The position numbers and the translations under genes are program-made. A model generated the notes under the pieces. It was not told where the DNA came from, did not search any database, and was given only the letters and a program-made list of their open reading frames with translations. 64,000 nt of DNA from Gaetbulibacter sp. 4G1 (GTDB taxonomy: Bacteria > Bacteroidota > Bacteroidia > Flavobacteriales > Flavobacteriaceae). The first letter of the stretch is position 1. Each line of letters opens with the position of its first letter. This document shows, one piece after another, positions 17,529 through 26,264 of this stretch. The stretch lies in contig NZ_MDVN01000009.1 of the NCBI RefSeq assembly GCF_002741945.1, forward strand, positions 154,754 through 218,753. Direction: 5' to 3'.

Positions 17529-18158
17529 ATGATTAAATTACTAATAGCAGACAACCACCCAATTATTAGAAAGGGATTAGAACATCTCTTTTCAGCATCT
17601 TCAAACATAAAAATTGTTGGAAGTGTAGATGATGGCGAAGCCATCTTAGAATTTGTAAAAAATAATGATGTTGACATTATTTTAACCGAAACAGATTTTC
17701 CAAAACTTAACGGTTTAACCGTTTTACGTTATTTAAAGAAAGATTATCCAGATATTAAAACCATCATTTTTAGTAGCCAACCAGAAGAAGTATATGGTAT
17801 TAACACCATTAAAGCTGGCGCTTCTGGATATATTTCTAAATCAGTTAATATCATAACCATTAACGATGCTATTTTAAGAGTTTCTGATGGTGGTATTCAC
17901 TTAAGTGATGCGCTTACGCAACAACTAGCTTTTGGAAGTAAATCAAATAAATCTGGAGCTTTTTACAAAAAACTATCAACTCGTGAGTCAGAAGTTTTAA
18001 AGCTTTTAACAATTGGTAGAAAAAACAAAGAAATTTCCAAAGAGCTAAATATTAACGAAAAAACGGTAAGCACATACAAAGCTCGTTTAATGAGAAAACT
18101 AAAAGTTAACAATTTAGTTGATCTTGTAAATCAAGCAAAGCTTACTGCAGAATTATAA
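17529..18158 (+). CDS. NarL/FixJ-type response regulator with Glu at the phosphorylation site
   Basis: A 209-residue regulator: receiver domain (1-120) and LuxR-type helix-turn-helix (about 142-205, LSTRESEVLKLLTIGRKNKEISKELNINEKTVSTYKARL in two blocks). In the receiver, the acidic start (AD8-N9-H10), Ser82 (IIFSSQP) and Lys104 (YISKS) are present, but the segment that normally reads L-L-D-x-x-M-P is L-T-E54-T-D-F-P, so the phospho-accepting Asp is Glu54. Signalling by the usual Asp phosphate is therefore unlikely; it may be constitutively active or respond to another cue. No kinase gene is adjacent. It converges with dnaG, overlapping by 6 bases. Confidence 0.9.
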   Translation: MIKLLIADNHPIIRKGLEHLFSASSNIKIVGSVDDGEAILEFVKNNDVDIILTETDFPKLNGLTVLRYLKKDYPDIKTIIFSSQPEEVYGINTIKAGASGYISKSVNIITINDAILRVSDGGIHLSDALTQQLAFGSKSNKSGAFYKKLSTRESEVLKLLTIGRKNKEISKELNINEKTVSTYKARLMRKLKVNNLVDLVNQAKLTAEL

Positions 18159-20111
18159 TACACGATTCAGCTTTCTAGACAATAACATTTTTAGACTCGA
18201 ATAGTCTTTTACTTCTTCAAGTATATTTCTATTCGTGTCTATTTTATTTTGTAAAGTTTCTTGCTGAAATTCTTTAACTTTTTGGTCTATTAAAAAGCAG
18301 CGTAAGCTTAAAATGGTTTCGCTTACTAGTTGGGCAACATTTTGATTTTTTTCTTTTGGAAATATATTCATTCTATTCCAATCATCTAACATGTATCGCT
18401 CATCTTCCATTAATATTGTTGTTATTTGACTAGATGTTTCAGAATCAACAGAGTTTATAAATGATTTCAAGTTGAACTCAGTACTCTGATTTAAAGTATC
18501 AATAATCGTATAATACAAGGTTTTAAACTGTTCGTTCGAGAATTCCATTTCATCATCTTGTAAGTCTAAAAATACTTTTTCAAATACTTTGGCTTGATGA
18601 ATTACTGGCTCTAAAATAAGGTCGCCTTTATCATTTTCTTTTAAAACTAAATCCTCAAAGTCTTCGGTCTTGTTACCGTATAGCAGTAAAACCTCAATTA
18701 TCTTTCGTTCTAAGACGTACTGTACATCAACTTTTTTTACAGGTTGTTGGTGCTTAATAACATCAAAGGCCTTTTGCTCATTTTTATATTTTTTATTTTC
18801 CTCTTGAAATTCTTTTTTATTAATTTGAGCTAACGTACTAAATAAAACCTCTTCACTAATGTCCATAATTCTTGCACATTCTTGAATATAAATTTCTTTT
18901 TTAATACGATCAGGGATTTTAGAAATACTGTTTACAATATCTCTAACTGTTTCGGCTTTTTTTATTGGGTCATTTTTTGAATCTTCAAATAATACTGAGG
19001 CTTTAAATTGAATAAAATCCTTTGCATTTTCATTTAAATAAAGTGCAAGTTTATCAAGTGTATGTTTTTTAGAAAAACTATCAGGATCTTCTCCTTCAGG
19101 AAACGTACAAACTTTTACATTCATCCCTTGTTCCAAAATTAAATCTATACCACGAAGAGAGGCACGCATCCCTGCTGCATCGCCATCAAAAAGCACCGTA
19201 ATATTTTTTGTAAGTCTGTTTATAAGTCTTATTTGCTCAGAAGTTAAAGCAGTACCAGATGATGATACTACATTTTTAATTCCTGTTTGATGAAATTGAA
19301 TAACATCGGTATACCCTTCAACTAAGTAACAATTATCTTCCTTTGCAATACTTTGCTTTGCATGATAAATACCATATAGTACTTTACTTTTATGATAAAT
19401 ATCGCTTTCAGGAGAATTTACATATTTCGCTGCTTTCTTGTCGGTAATCAAAATACGACCACCAAAACCTAAAACACGGCCACTCATACTTTTTATAGGA
19501 AACATTACACGGCCTTTAAACCTGTCAAAGCGCTTACTTTCTTTAACAATGGTAAGTCCTGTTTTTTCAAGGTAATCTATATTATATCCTTGCTTTAAAG
19601 CTTCGTCTGTAAAGGCTTGCCATTCATCTAAAGAATACCCTAAATCAAACTTTTTAATAGTATCTTCAGTAAATCCGCGTTCTTTAAAATAACTTAATCC
19701 AATCGATTTTCCTTGGTCAGTTTTATGTAATATTTTTTGAAAATATGTGCTTGCGAACTCACTAACCAAATACAAACTTTCTCGTTCGTTTGCAGCTTCC
19801 TTTTGTTCATCGGACTGAACTGTTTCTTCAATTTCAATATTATACTTTTTTGCCAGATATTTTATCGCTTCAGGATACGTAAAATGCTCGTGTTCCATTA
19901 AAAAAGACACTGCTGTCCCTCCTTTTCCTGTAGAGAAATCTTTCCAGATTTGTTTTACTGGAGACACCATAAAACTTGGTGAACGCTCATCACTAAACGG
20001 GCTTAATCCTTTAAAATTACTACCAGCTTTTTTAAGCTGAACAAAATCACCTATTACCTCCTCTACTCGGGAAGTATCAAATACTTGATCTATGGTTGAT
20101 TGTGATATCAA
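18153..20111 (-). CDS. dnaG: DNA primase DnaG, zinc-ligand-free variant
   Basis: A 652-residue primase that lays RNA primers for replication. Domains: N-terminal zinc-ribbon-like domain (1-100), catalytic core with TOPRIM (about 120-400; LGYSLDEWQ, RVLGFGGRI, VEGYTDVIQFHQTG, TVLFDGDAAGMRASLRGID) and a C-terminal helicase-interacting region. In the first domain, E. coli has CPFH and CFGC; here the same positions are S37-P-F-S40 and D58-F-S-T61, so all four zinc ligands are replaced while spacing and flanks (KGLSPF, SPVKQIW, GKGGTAV) are kept. The fold probably survives without zinc. As the only primase seen here it should be functional. Confidence 0.95.
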   Translation of the reverse strand: MISQSTIDQVFDTSRVEEVIGDFVQLKKAGSNFKGLSPFSDERSPSFMVSPVKQIWKDFSTGKGGTAVSFLMEHEHFTYPEAIKYLAKKYNIEIEETVQSDEQKEAANERESLYLVSEFASTYFQKILHKTDQGKSIGLSYFKERGFTEDTIKKFDLGYSLDEWQAFTDEALKQGYNIDYLEKTGLTIVKESKRFDRFKGRVMFPIKSMSGRVLGFGGRILITDKKAAKYVNSPESDIYHKSKVLYGIYHAKQSIAKEDNCYLVEGYTDVIQFHQTGIKNVVSSSGTALTSEQIRLINRLTKNITVLFDGDAAGMRASLRGIDLILEQGMNVKVCTFPEGEDPDSFSKKHTLDKLALYLNENAKDFIQFKASVLFEDSKNDPIKKAETVRDIVNSISKIPDRIKKEIYIQECARIMDISEEVLFSTLAQINKKEFQEENKKYKNEQKAFDVIKHQQPVKKVDVQYVLERKIIEVLLLYGNKTEDFEDLVLKENDKGDLILEPVIHQAKVFEKVFLDLQDDEMEFSNEQFKTLYYTIIDTLNQSTEFNLKSFINSVDSETSSQITTILMEDERYMLDDWNRMNIFPKEKNQNVAQLVSETILSLRCFLIDQKVKEFQQETLQNKIDTNRNILEEVKDYSSLKMLLSRKLNRVL

Positions 20112-20183
20112 ATTTTAAAAATTTAAGAACAGTAAAAATAATATATTTTTAAGGATTGTGAGCATTTTAAGAGAGAACATAAA

Positions 20184-20211
20184 AAAGCATTAAAATTAAT
20201 TTTAATGCTTT
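20184..20211 (-). terminator. Palindromic intrinsic terminator
   Basis: AAAGCATTAAAATT (20184-20197) and its exact complement (20198-20211) form a 28-base perfect palindrome. On the minus strand it is followed by a T run, and it lies 29 bases after the stop of the beta-barrel gene at 20241. It probably ends the sigma-factor operon transcript. Confidence 0.75.
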
Positions 20212-20240
20212 CAAATACTAACTCTAAACTTTAATTGTAG

Positions 20241-21338
20241 TTAATCCATATCAAATCGTACTCCAAGAGATATATTATTCTGCTCTATAATTTGATCTTT
20301 AAAAATAGGTGACAAATCGTATTTTACATATAAAGCAGTACTACCAACCGCAATATAACTACTTATCCCATATACCAAACTAGTAGTATTTAAACCTCCT
20401 TTAATTTTATCTTTCTGCCTTTTTCCATCTACTGTATATTTCAATTTTTGGCGCGTACCTATATTGAATCCTGCATATCCTCCAATTCCAATTTTAAATT
20501 TATTCCGAGTAGAATATCTAAAATAGGTGTCTTTTTCAATCTTTTTTGACGGCCCAAATTCAAAATGCATAGGAAATACTAAATTAGTAATGGACAGTTT
20601 AGATTTTTTAAGGTTTTCAGGAAATACTTCCAACATGGTTTGATTGGCTTGACGAACAAAATATTGATTATCGTTTGGTTTTAATCCGTTAATTTGAAAC
20701 GAATACCCATATTTAAAGCGTAAAAAATTGGTGTTTTTAAATACACGTGTTTTCCACGCCCAACCAATTTCAAAAAATCTAGAGCCTCCAAATTTGTATG
20801 GCGAATCATCAAGTTTTTCTCCTTCAATAATAGCATTATTTAAACCAAAGGCTATTACTAAATCACTAGTAGTTCGTCTATCATATTTTCTTTTTTTATG
20901 CTTATCATCTTTCCTTGTTCCAATAAATATAAACTCATCGTTTACCTCATCTCCCCTTCCAATACGAAAAACGAAACTATCGTCTTCATCATCTTCTTCA
21001 TTAACATCATAAACTTCACTGTTACGCTGTAAAAGCAAAATCTTATTATTAATAATTGCTATTCTATTTTCAATATTTAAAGCACGTTTTTTTGCTACTT
21101 TCTTTTTTAATTTATTGGCTTCCTCTATTGTAATTTCATTTCTATCCAATTGTTGGTTGATAGCTTCAACCTCTTCTTTTAAATACTCGCGTTCTTGAGT
21201 TTTTATTTTGTCCTTTAATGCCTTTAAAGTTTTTATTTTTTCTTGATTGTTTGCATTAGTGATCGTGTCTTGTGCATTGATTAGGTGCACATTTAAACAC
21301 AACACAGCTAACACCAAATACTTAGTAATTGTTTGCAT
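20241..21338 (-). CDS. Outer-membrane beta-barrel protein with coiled-coil N-terminus
   Basis: A 365-residue exported protein (signal peptide ending LINAQ). Residues about 30-110 are highly charged with heptad-like Leu/Ile spacing, a likely coiled coil. Residues about 160-365 alternate polar and aromatic residues in strands (RFFEIGWAWKTRVF, FLRFKYGYSFQING, IGIGGYAGFNIG, TALYVKYDLSPIF) and end VRFDMD, as in outer-membrane barrels. It is the third gene after an ECF sigma factor and a membrane anti-sigma candidate, so it may be a target or envelope sensor of that system. No specific family recognised. Confidence 0.75.
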   Translation of the reverse strand: MQTITKYLVLAVLCLNVHLINAQDTITNANNQEKIKTLKALKDKIKTQEREYLKEEVEAINQQLDRNEITIEEANKLKKKVAKKRALNIENRIAIINNKILLLQRNSEVYDVNEEDDEDDSFVFRIGRGDEVNDEFIFIGTRKDDKHKKRKYDRRTTSDLVIAFGLNNAIIEGEKLDDSPYKFGGSRFFEIGWAWKTRVFKNTNFLRFKYGYSFQINGLKPNDNQYFVRQANQTMLEVFPENLKKSKLSITNLVFPMHFEFGPSKKIEKDTYFRYSTRNKFKIGIGGYAGFNIGTRQKLKYTVDGKRQKDKIKGGLNTTSLVYGISSYIAVGSTALYVKYDLSPIFKDQIIEQNNISLGVRFDMD

Positions 21339-21411
21339 AACTGTTCGTTTATTTGATTTTTGATTAAATGATTTTTTACTATTTATAAATTTCTACTTCA
21401 ATATGGCTAAA

Positions 21412-22176
21412 TCAATCGTTACGTTGTGCTACTGCAGTTTTAACCGAATTATAACTGGATTTTAAAGCTTCCAAAACTTTATTTCTAAAAGACTGGTCTA
21501 ATTCTTCTTCTACATCCTGAAGTAATAAATTTGCATCAACAATTCCTGTAGAATCATTATATAATTGTTCTAAAGTGATTTCCTTTTGTGCTTCGGCAAG
21601 TAAAGCATCAATAACCTGGTCATTAACAACTAAATTGCTGTCTTTTAATTTTTTAATTTGAGCTACCAAATCTTTAACCTTTTGGTCTTCGAAAGTTAAA
21701 TTATTAGCAATTTTTTCTTCAGATTGAAGAGGTTTATTTTTTAATTTTGGTGTATCTTTTTCTTTAGCTATAGCAATGTTTTCTTTTATTAAATTTTGCT
21801 GAATTATAATTGCTTCATTTTTAATTTGGCTAGTCTTTTTTTCTTCATTAAACTTAGTTTCTTCTTTAGCTCTCTTTAACTCTTCAATGTTTTCTGTTAC
21901 TATTTTAGTGTTATCATCTTGTTTTACAACTTCTGGAGTAACAACAATTTTTGGAGTAATCTGATCTATTGGCTTACTCTTAAAAAATTGAGACCCTACC
22001 AATAAAACACCTATAATACTAGCAGCAATACCTAACCACCAAAACGTCTTATTACTTCGTTTTTCTTCTCGGCTCTCTAAACGTTTAGAGAGTCTATCCC
22101 ATGCATCTGCCGATGGTTTTATAGTTCTTTTATCAAGCTTTTCCTTAATATTTTCTTCAAACTTAATTGGTGCCAT
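21412..22176 (-). CDS. Single-pass membrane protein, probable anti-sigma factor
   Basis: A 254-residue protein: cytoplasmic N-terminus (1-45, with PSADAWDRLSKRLESREEKR), one membrane helix (about 46-63, FWWLGIAASIIGVLLVG), then a long charged, Lys/Glu/Gln-rich periplasmic region with coiled-coil character. Its start overlaps the end of the ECF sigma gene by 14 bases (22163-22176). Position and topology fit an anti-sigma factor that holds the sigma at the membrane, although I see no zinc-finger motif in the N-terminal part. The outer-membrane gene downstream may complete the signalling chain. Confidence 0.75.
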   Translation of the reverse strand: MAPIKFEENIKEKLDKRTIKPSADAWDRLSKRLESREEKRSNKTFWWLGIAASIIGVLLVGSQFFKSKPIDQITPKIVVTPEVVKQDDNTKIVTENIEELKRAKEETKFNEEKKTSQIKNEAIIIQQNLIKENIAIAKEKDTPKLKNKPLQSEEKIANNLTFEDQKVKDLVAQIKKLKDSNLVVNDQVIDALLAEAQKEITLEQLYNDSTGIVDANLLLQDVEEELDQSFRNKVLEALKSSYNSVKTAVAQRND

Positions 22177-22726
22177 AGCTTGTTTTATTTAATTTTTTAA
22201 TGTTTTCTTGAAGCAGTTTACGTGCTTTAAATAACTGCGATTTTGAAGTGCCTTCGGTAATATTTAACATGTTTGCTATTTCTTGATGTTTATACCCTTC
22301 AATGGCATACATAACAAATACCATTCTGTAACCATCTGGTAGTGCGTCTATAAGTTGTTGTATTTCGGCAACTTCAATATCAGTTTTAATATTATTTACA
22401 TAATCATTTTTATAATCAATATCTTCTGTAAAAAACTCAATATTATTTTTCTTGCGTAAAAACGAAATCGATTCTCGTACCATAATACGCCTTATCCACC
22501 CTTCAAAACTACCTTCACTCTTAAAACTTTTTAAATTAGAAAAAACCTTAAAAAACCCATTAAGCATTGCTTCTTCAGCGTATTGTGTATCTTTTATATA
22601 GTATCTACAAACGTTTAACATTCTTGGAGCGTGCAACTCGAATAACACATGCTGTGCTTCTCGATTATTTTTAAGAGCTCTTTTTATAAGCTCTGATTCG
22701 TTTTTATGGAGTTGAATGACTTTCAA
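22163..22726 (-). CDS. ECF-type RNA polymerase sigma factor
   Basis: A 187-residue sigma-70 family protein with region 2 (about 20-90; YYIKDTQYAEEAMLNGFFKVF, GSFEGWIRRIMVRESISFLR) and region 4 (about 125-180; IDALPDGYRMVFVMYAIEGY, HQEIANMLNITEGTSKSQLF). It directs RNA polymerase to a small set of promoters, probably including its own operon with the anti-sigma candidate and beta-barrel gene. The N-terminus resembles the E-x-x-L-I-x-R-A-L-K start common in Bacteroidota ECF factors. Confidence 0.93.
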   Translation of the reverse strand: MKVIQLHKNESELIKRALKNNREAQHVLFELHAPRMLNVCRYYIKDTQYAEEAMLNGFFKVFSNLKSFKSEGSFEGWIRRIMVRESISFLRKKNNIEFFTEDIDYKNDYVNNIKTDIEVAEIQQLIDALPDGYRMVFVMYAIEGYKHQEIANMLNITEGTSKSQLFKARKLLQENIKKLNKTSYGTN

Positions 22727-22815
22727 AAAATGATTTTATATGACCTTCTATTTATAAAGACGCAAATTTTATGCTAAAGGTTGTCTGAGGTGAAAAAATA
22801 TTATAAAAATAACTT

Positions 22816-22841
22816 AAATTAATCATCTTCAAGATTAATTT
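22816..22841. promoter_or_regulatory. Inverted repeat in a divergent promoter region
   Basis: AAATTAATC (22816-22824) is complementary to GATTAATTT (22833-22841) with an 8-base spacer. It lies in the 238-base region between the divergent sigma factor and SGNH hydrolase genes, without a T run. It could be an operator or a weak hairpin; nothing else was found in this gap. Confidence 0.35.
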
Positions 22842-22964
22842 ACTTGTTAATGTAAGATATAGGTGCAACTGCTATATAAAAACTTAAAACAGATATTTGT
22901 TACCTTAGCGTTATATGTTATAAATATATGCATAGGCTTTAAACGTTTTAAAACGAAACAATAA

Positions 22965-23648
22965 ATGAAAAAAAACATTATCATTATGCTATTATCAGCA
23001 TTTACATCAGGTGCAGTACAAGCCCAAGATTGGGCAAACTTAAAACGGTTTGAAAAAGAAAACATAGAGTTAGAAGCTCCTAAAAAAAACGAGCAGCGTA
23101 TTGTATTTATGGGCAACTCCATAACAGAGGGGTGGAAAAACATTCGGCCTGATTTTTTTGCCAATAAACCATATATAAATAGAGGTATAAGTGGACAAAC
23201 TACACCGCAAATGTTATTGCGATTTAGACAAGATGTTATCAATCTTTCTCCTTCGGTCGTGGTTATATTGGCTGGTATAAATGATATTGCTGGAAATACA
23301 GGTCCTTCAACTATTGAAATGATTTCAAATAATATAATATCAATGGCAGAATTAGCCAAATCAAATAATATAAAAGTTGTTTTATGTTCTGTGCTTCCTG
23401 CTTATGATTTCCCATGGAGACCAGGGCTAAAACCTGCTGAAAAAGTTATAAAACTTAACTCAATACTAAAATCTTATGCTAAAAAGAATAATTTAGTTTA
23501 TGTGGATTATTTTTCGGCAATGGTTAACAAATCAAAAGGCTTAAAAGAAGATTTAGGAAGTGATGGGATACATCCTAATGCTAAAGGGTATAAAATTATG
23601 GAACCAATTATTGAAAAAGGTATTGCTTTTGCTTTAAATAACAATTAA
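22965..23648 (+). CDS. Secreted SGNH/GDSL-family hydrolase
   Basis: A 227-residue exported hydrolase (signal peptide ending GAVQAQ). The four SGNH blocks are clear: block I VFMGNSITEGW with nucleophile Ser, block II Gly in NRGISGQTTPQM, block III Asn in LAGINDIAGNTG and block V DGIHPNAKGY with the Asp-x-x-His pair. Such enzymes remove acetyl or acyl groups, often from polysaccharides, or act as lysophospholipases; the exact substrate cannot be told. Location is periplasmic or outer envelope. It stands 59 bases before the amidase gene. Confidence 0.88.
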   Translation: MKKNIIIMLLSAFTSGAVQAQDWANLKRFEKENIELEAPKKNEQRIVFMGNSITEGWKNIRPDFFANKPYINRGISGQTTPQMLLRFRQDVINLSPSVVVILAGINDIAGNTGPSTIEMISNNIISMAELAKSNNIKVVLCSVLPAYDFPWRPGLKPAEKVIKLNSILKSYAKKNNLVYVDYFSAMVNKSKGLKEDLGSDGIHPNAKGYKIMEPIIEKGIAFALNNN

Positions 23649-23707
23649 ATAACAATATGGGAGTTAGTAGACTAAACATTTTCTGCTAATAATATAATTA
23701 ATCTTGA

Positions 23708-24751
23708 ATGTTAAGAAGACTCATTTTATTTGCCTTTTTATTTTTTATAAGCTTTATATCTCTTGCCCAAACTCCAGAAAAAACAGTTATTGCAAAAAAA
23801 GGAGATGGTATATATTCTTTGCTTCGAAACAATGGCTTAGATCCTACAAAATATTTAAAAAAATTTATTGCCCTAAATAAAACGCAGTTAAAACCCAATA
23901 ATCAATTATTAATTGGCGAAAGTTATATACTCCCTAAAGCTGAAATAATAATTGAAGAACCGCATACTATAACTGATAGTATTCCTTCAAAGGTTATAGA
24001 CAGTATTACTGTTGTAAACAAAATTAACTTTCCTCTTTTTGGAAAAAAGCACAGTGTTTTTAATATTGAAAGCAAAAAACTTGATGGCGCTATTTATTAT
24101 TTAATTTCTGGTCATGGAGGGCCAGACCCTGGAGCTATTACAACCTATAATAACACAACTATTTCTGAAGATGAATATGCCTATGATGTTACCTTAAGAC
24201 TCGCTAAACGACTTCTTTCCAACGGAGCAAAAGTTTACATTATAATAAAGGATGAAAATGATGGCATTAGAGATAAACGCATTTTAGAGATTGATTATGA
24301 TGAAGTTTGTTACGTGAATAAAAAAATACCTAGAAACCAAACATTACGCTTGCGCCAACGCACTCGAACAGTTAACACATTATACATGAAACATAAAGGT
24401 GCTTACCAAAGACTTATTGTAACTCATGTTGATAGTAGAAGTGAAAATAAAAATATTGATGTTTTTTTCTATCACCATAAAAAAAGTAAAAACGGAAAAC
24501 GATTAGCCACAAATATTCTTGAGTCTTTTAAAGAAAAATACGCTGAACATCAGCCCAACAGAACATACGCAGGATCGGTTAGCTCCCGAGGTTTGTATTT
24601 AATTAAAAACACATTCCCGCCCATGGTTTATATTGAACTAGGTAATATTAAAAATAAGAAAGATCAAAAACGTATTTTGGATTATGAAAACAGGGAGGCT
24701 CTCGCTAATTGGATATTTAATGGGTTGTTGATTGATTACAGTAGCGAATAA
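23708..24751 (+). CDS. LysM-type N-acetylmuramoyl-L-alanine amidase
   Basis: A 347-residue exported protein (signal peptide to SLAQ). Residues about 24-80 form a LysM-like domain (KKGDGIYSLLRNNGLDP ... LIGESYILP). The C-terminal domain is Amidase_3: zinc ligands are the His in SGHGGPDPGA, the Glu in ISEDEYAYD and the His in IVTHVDSR; the catalytic Glu is in YIELGNIKNKKDQ. It cleaves the amide between muramic acid and L-Ala in peptidoglycan. An insertion between the first two ligand regions is typical of Bacteroidota members. It converges with the membrane protein gene at 24772. Confidence 0.87.
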   Translation: MLRRLILFAFLFFISFISLAQTPEKTVIAKKGDGIYSLLRNNGLDPTKYLKKFIALNKTQLKPNNQLLIGESYILPKAEIIIEEPHTITDSIPSKVIDSITVVNKINFPLFGKKHSVFNIESKKLDGAIYYLISGHGGPDPGAITTYNNTTISEDEYAYDVTLRLAKRLLSNGAKVYIIIKDENDGIRDKRILEIDYDEVCYVNKKIPRNQTLRLRQRTRTVNTLYMKHKGAYQRLIVTHVDSRSENKNIDVFFYHHKKSKNGKRLATNILESFKEKYAEHQPNRTYAGSVSSRGLYLIKNTFPPMVYIELGNIKNKKDQKRILDYENREALANWIFNGLLIDYSSE

Positions 24752-24771
24752 CCTTCTTTTATGTAGTTTAT

Positions 24772-26163
24772 TCAATCTAGTGTTTCAATAATGTAAAGGG
24801 GAAACGTATCTCTTAATTTTCCTTGCTCCTCATTATAAGCTTTTCTAAATTCATATTTATTAAAAATGTTTTGCTTGCCTTCTCTTAACTCATTAACTGA
24901 CTGAAAGTGAGAAGACAAAACAGTTATATAATCTTGATATTTTGTGTTTTCGGAATAAATATACTCTAATACAGTATTATTATTAATATAACCCTTGAAT
25001 ACGCTCTTAAGTGTGCTACTTGATGCTTTAAAACCATTAATAATTATTTCCTTTCCTACTCTTATTTTTATGGTGTCTTTAAATTTAATATAATCTTCAA
25101 TAAAAGGAGGCGGAGGAGATGGAGTCAAAAGAGACTTATCAAAAAACTTTCTATATTGTAAAACGAAAGGTGGAATTCTTTTTTTTATACCTTTTTTATC
25201 AAATCTAGAAAATTCAATATCGTTATTATACACATCATACACAATCCTATGTTGACCAATTACATATAATTCAGATTCAATCATTTTAATGTATTTTAAA
25301 TCTAAGTTTTTATTAGCGGAAATAGCTACAGTTAAGTACGGCACTTGTTCTTCTCTAAGAGATAGTTTTTCCATTTTAAGAGTACGCTCCAAATCATTTA
25401 ACATGATTTTATTTTTATGTTCTGTAAAAATTGCTAAACGATTAAGTTCATCTAACTGCACTTTGAATCTAATAATTGGGTCACGCCAACCTACTGTGTC
25501 ATTATAAAAGTTAGACTGGGGTAAATCAATTATTGGATTATTTTTAAGCAACATTTTATCTATAGATGTATAATTAATAACATTAACCCTACTTAAAGCC
25601 AAGGTAAGAACTAATAAAACGATTAGGTGAGTAAACTGAAGCCTAAAACGGTTCTTTTTAAAAACAGAACTTAAATTTTTCCATGATTCTAAATATAAAA
25701 CAATCAAGAGAAGATAGGCAAAAGGTTTAAAGTATGGAATGAAGTTAAAATCCATACAACACATTGAAAACACACCGAAAACTAATCCAATTTTAGTAAA
25801 CCAATAACTAAAATTAAAATTTAAGAATATTTGATCATTTAATATCCTCCTGCCTTTCGGATTTAGTCTCGATAAAATTCTGTTAGGTCTACTAAAAATA
25901 TATAGAACAGTTATAGAATTTCCTAATACTATTGATAATCCTGCAAAAAACAAGTTATAAAAGTTTCTTTCCGATTCATTTAAAATATTAGGTAATTGTT
26001 CGAATCCAAAAGACATCACCCTAAATGATTCTCTTAAAACATAAAAGAAACTATAAATTATAAACGCAGAAAACAAACCCATTGTAACTGCTAAAACAAC
26101 TCGCCCAACAGAAATATTCTTGAAGTTTATTGAAGAATCATAAAAACGTCGATTTAGTTTCAT
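24772..26163 (-). CDS. Membrane protein with two ExbD-like periplasmic domains (putative)
   Basis: A 463-residue protein. About five hydrophobic segments occupy residues 22-44, 68-92, 122-137, 144-160 and 176-192. The soluble part then shows two stretches that look like the ExbD/TolR periplasmic fold: residues about 230-312 (with TVAISANKNLDLKYIKMI, compare T-V-x-I-x-A-D-x-x-x-x-Y) and about 363-460 (IKIRVGKEIIINGFKASSST, then KYQDYITVL, NELRE and RDTFPLYIIETLD, as in the long ExbD of flavobacteria). A Pro-rich linker (LLTPSPPPPF) joins them. No ExbB gene is near. ExbD similarity is my reading of patterns, not a search result. It may couple proton motive force to an envelope process. Confidence 0.65.
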   Translation of the reverse strand: MKLNRRFYDSSINFKNISVGRVVLAVTMGLFSAFIIYSFFYVLRESFRVMSFGFEQLPNILNESERNFYNLFFAGLSIVLGNSITVLYIFSRPNRILSRLNPKGRRILNDQIFLNFNFSYWFTKIGLVFGVFSMCCMDFNFIPYFKPFAYLLLIVLYLESWKNLSSVFKKNRFRLQFTHLIVLLVLTLALSRVNVINYTSIDKMLLKNNPIIDLPQSNFYNDTVGWRDPIIRFKVQLDELNRLAIFTEHKNKIMLNDLERTLKMEKLSLREEQVPYLTVAISANKNLDLKYIKMIESELYVIGQHRIVYDVYNNDIEFSRFDKKGIKKRIPPFVLQYRKFFDKSLLTPSPPPPFIEDYIKFKDTIKIRVGKEIIINGFKASSSTLKSVFKGYINNNTVLEYIYSENTKYQDYITVLSSHFQSVNELREGKQNIFNKYEFRKAYNEEQGKLRDTFPLYIIETLD

Positions 26164-26264
26164 AAAGGAGATGTATACCTATAAGTAGACATGAAATATA
26201 AAACGTTACAAATTTTGTTACTGCTTGTATAATGAGATACTGAAACAAGTTCAGCATAAAAACT

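Noticed and set aside
22847..23359. 170-residue minus-strand open frame
   Set aside because: It is antisense to the SGNH hydrolase, whose catalytic blocks are complete.
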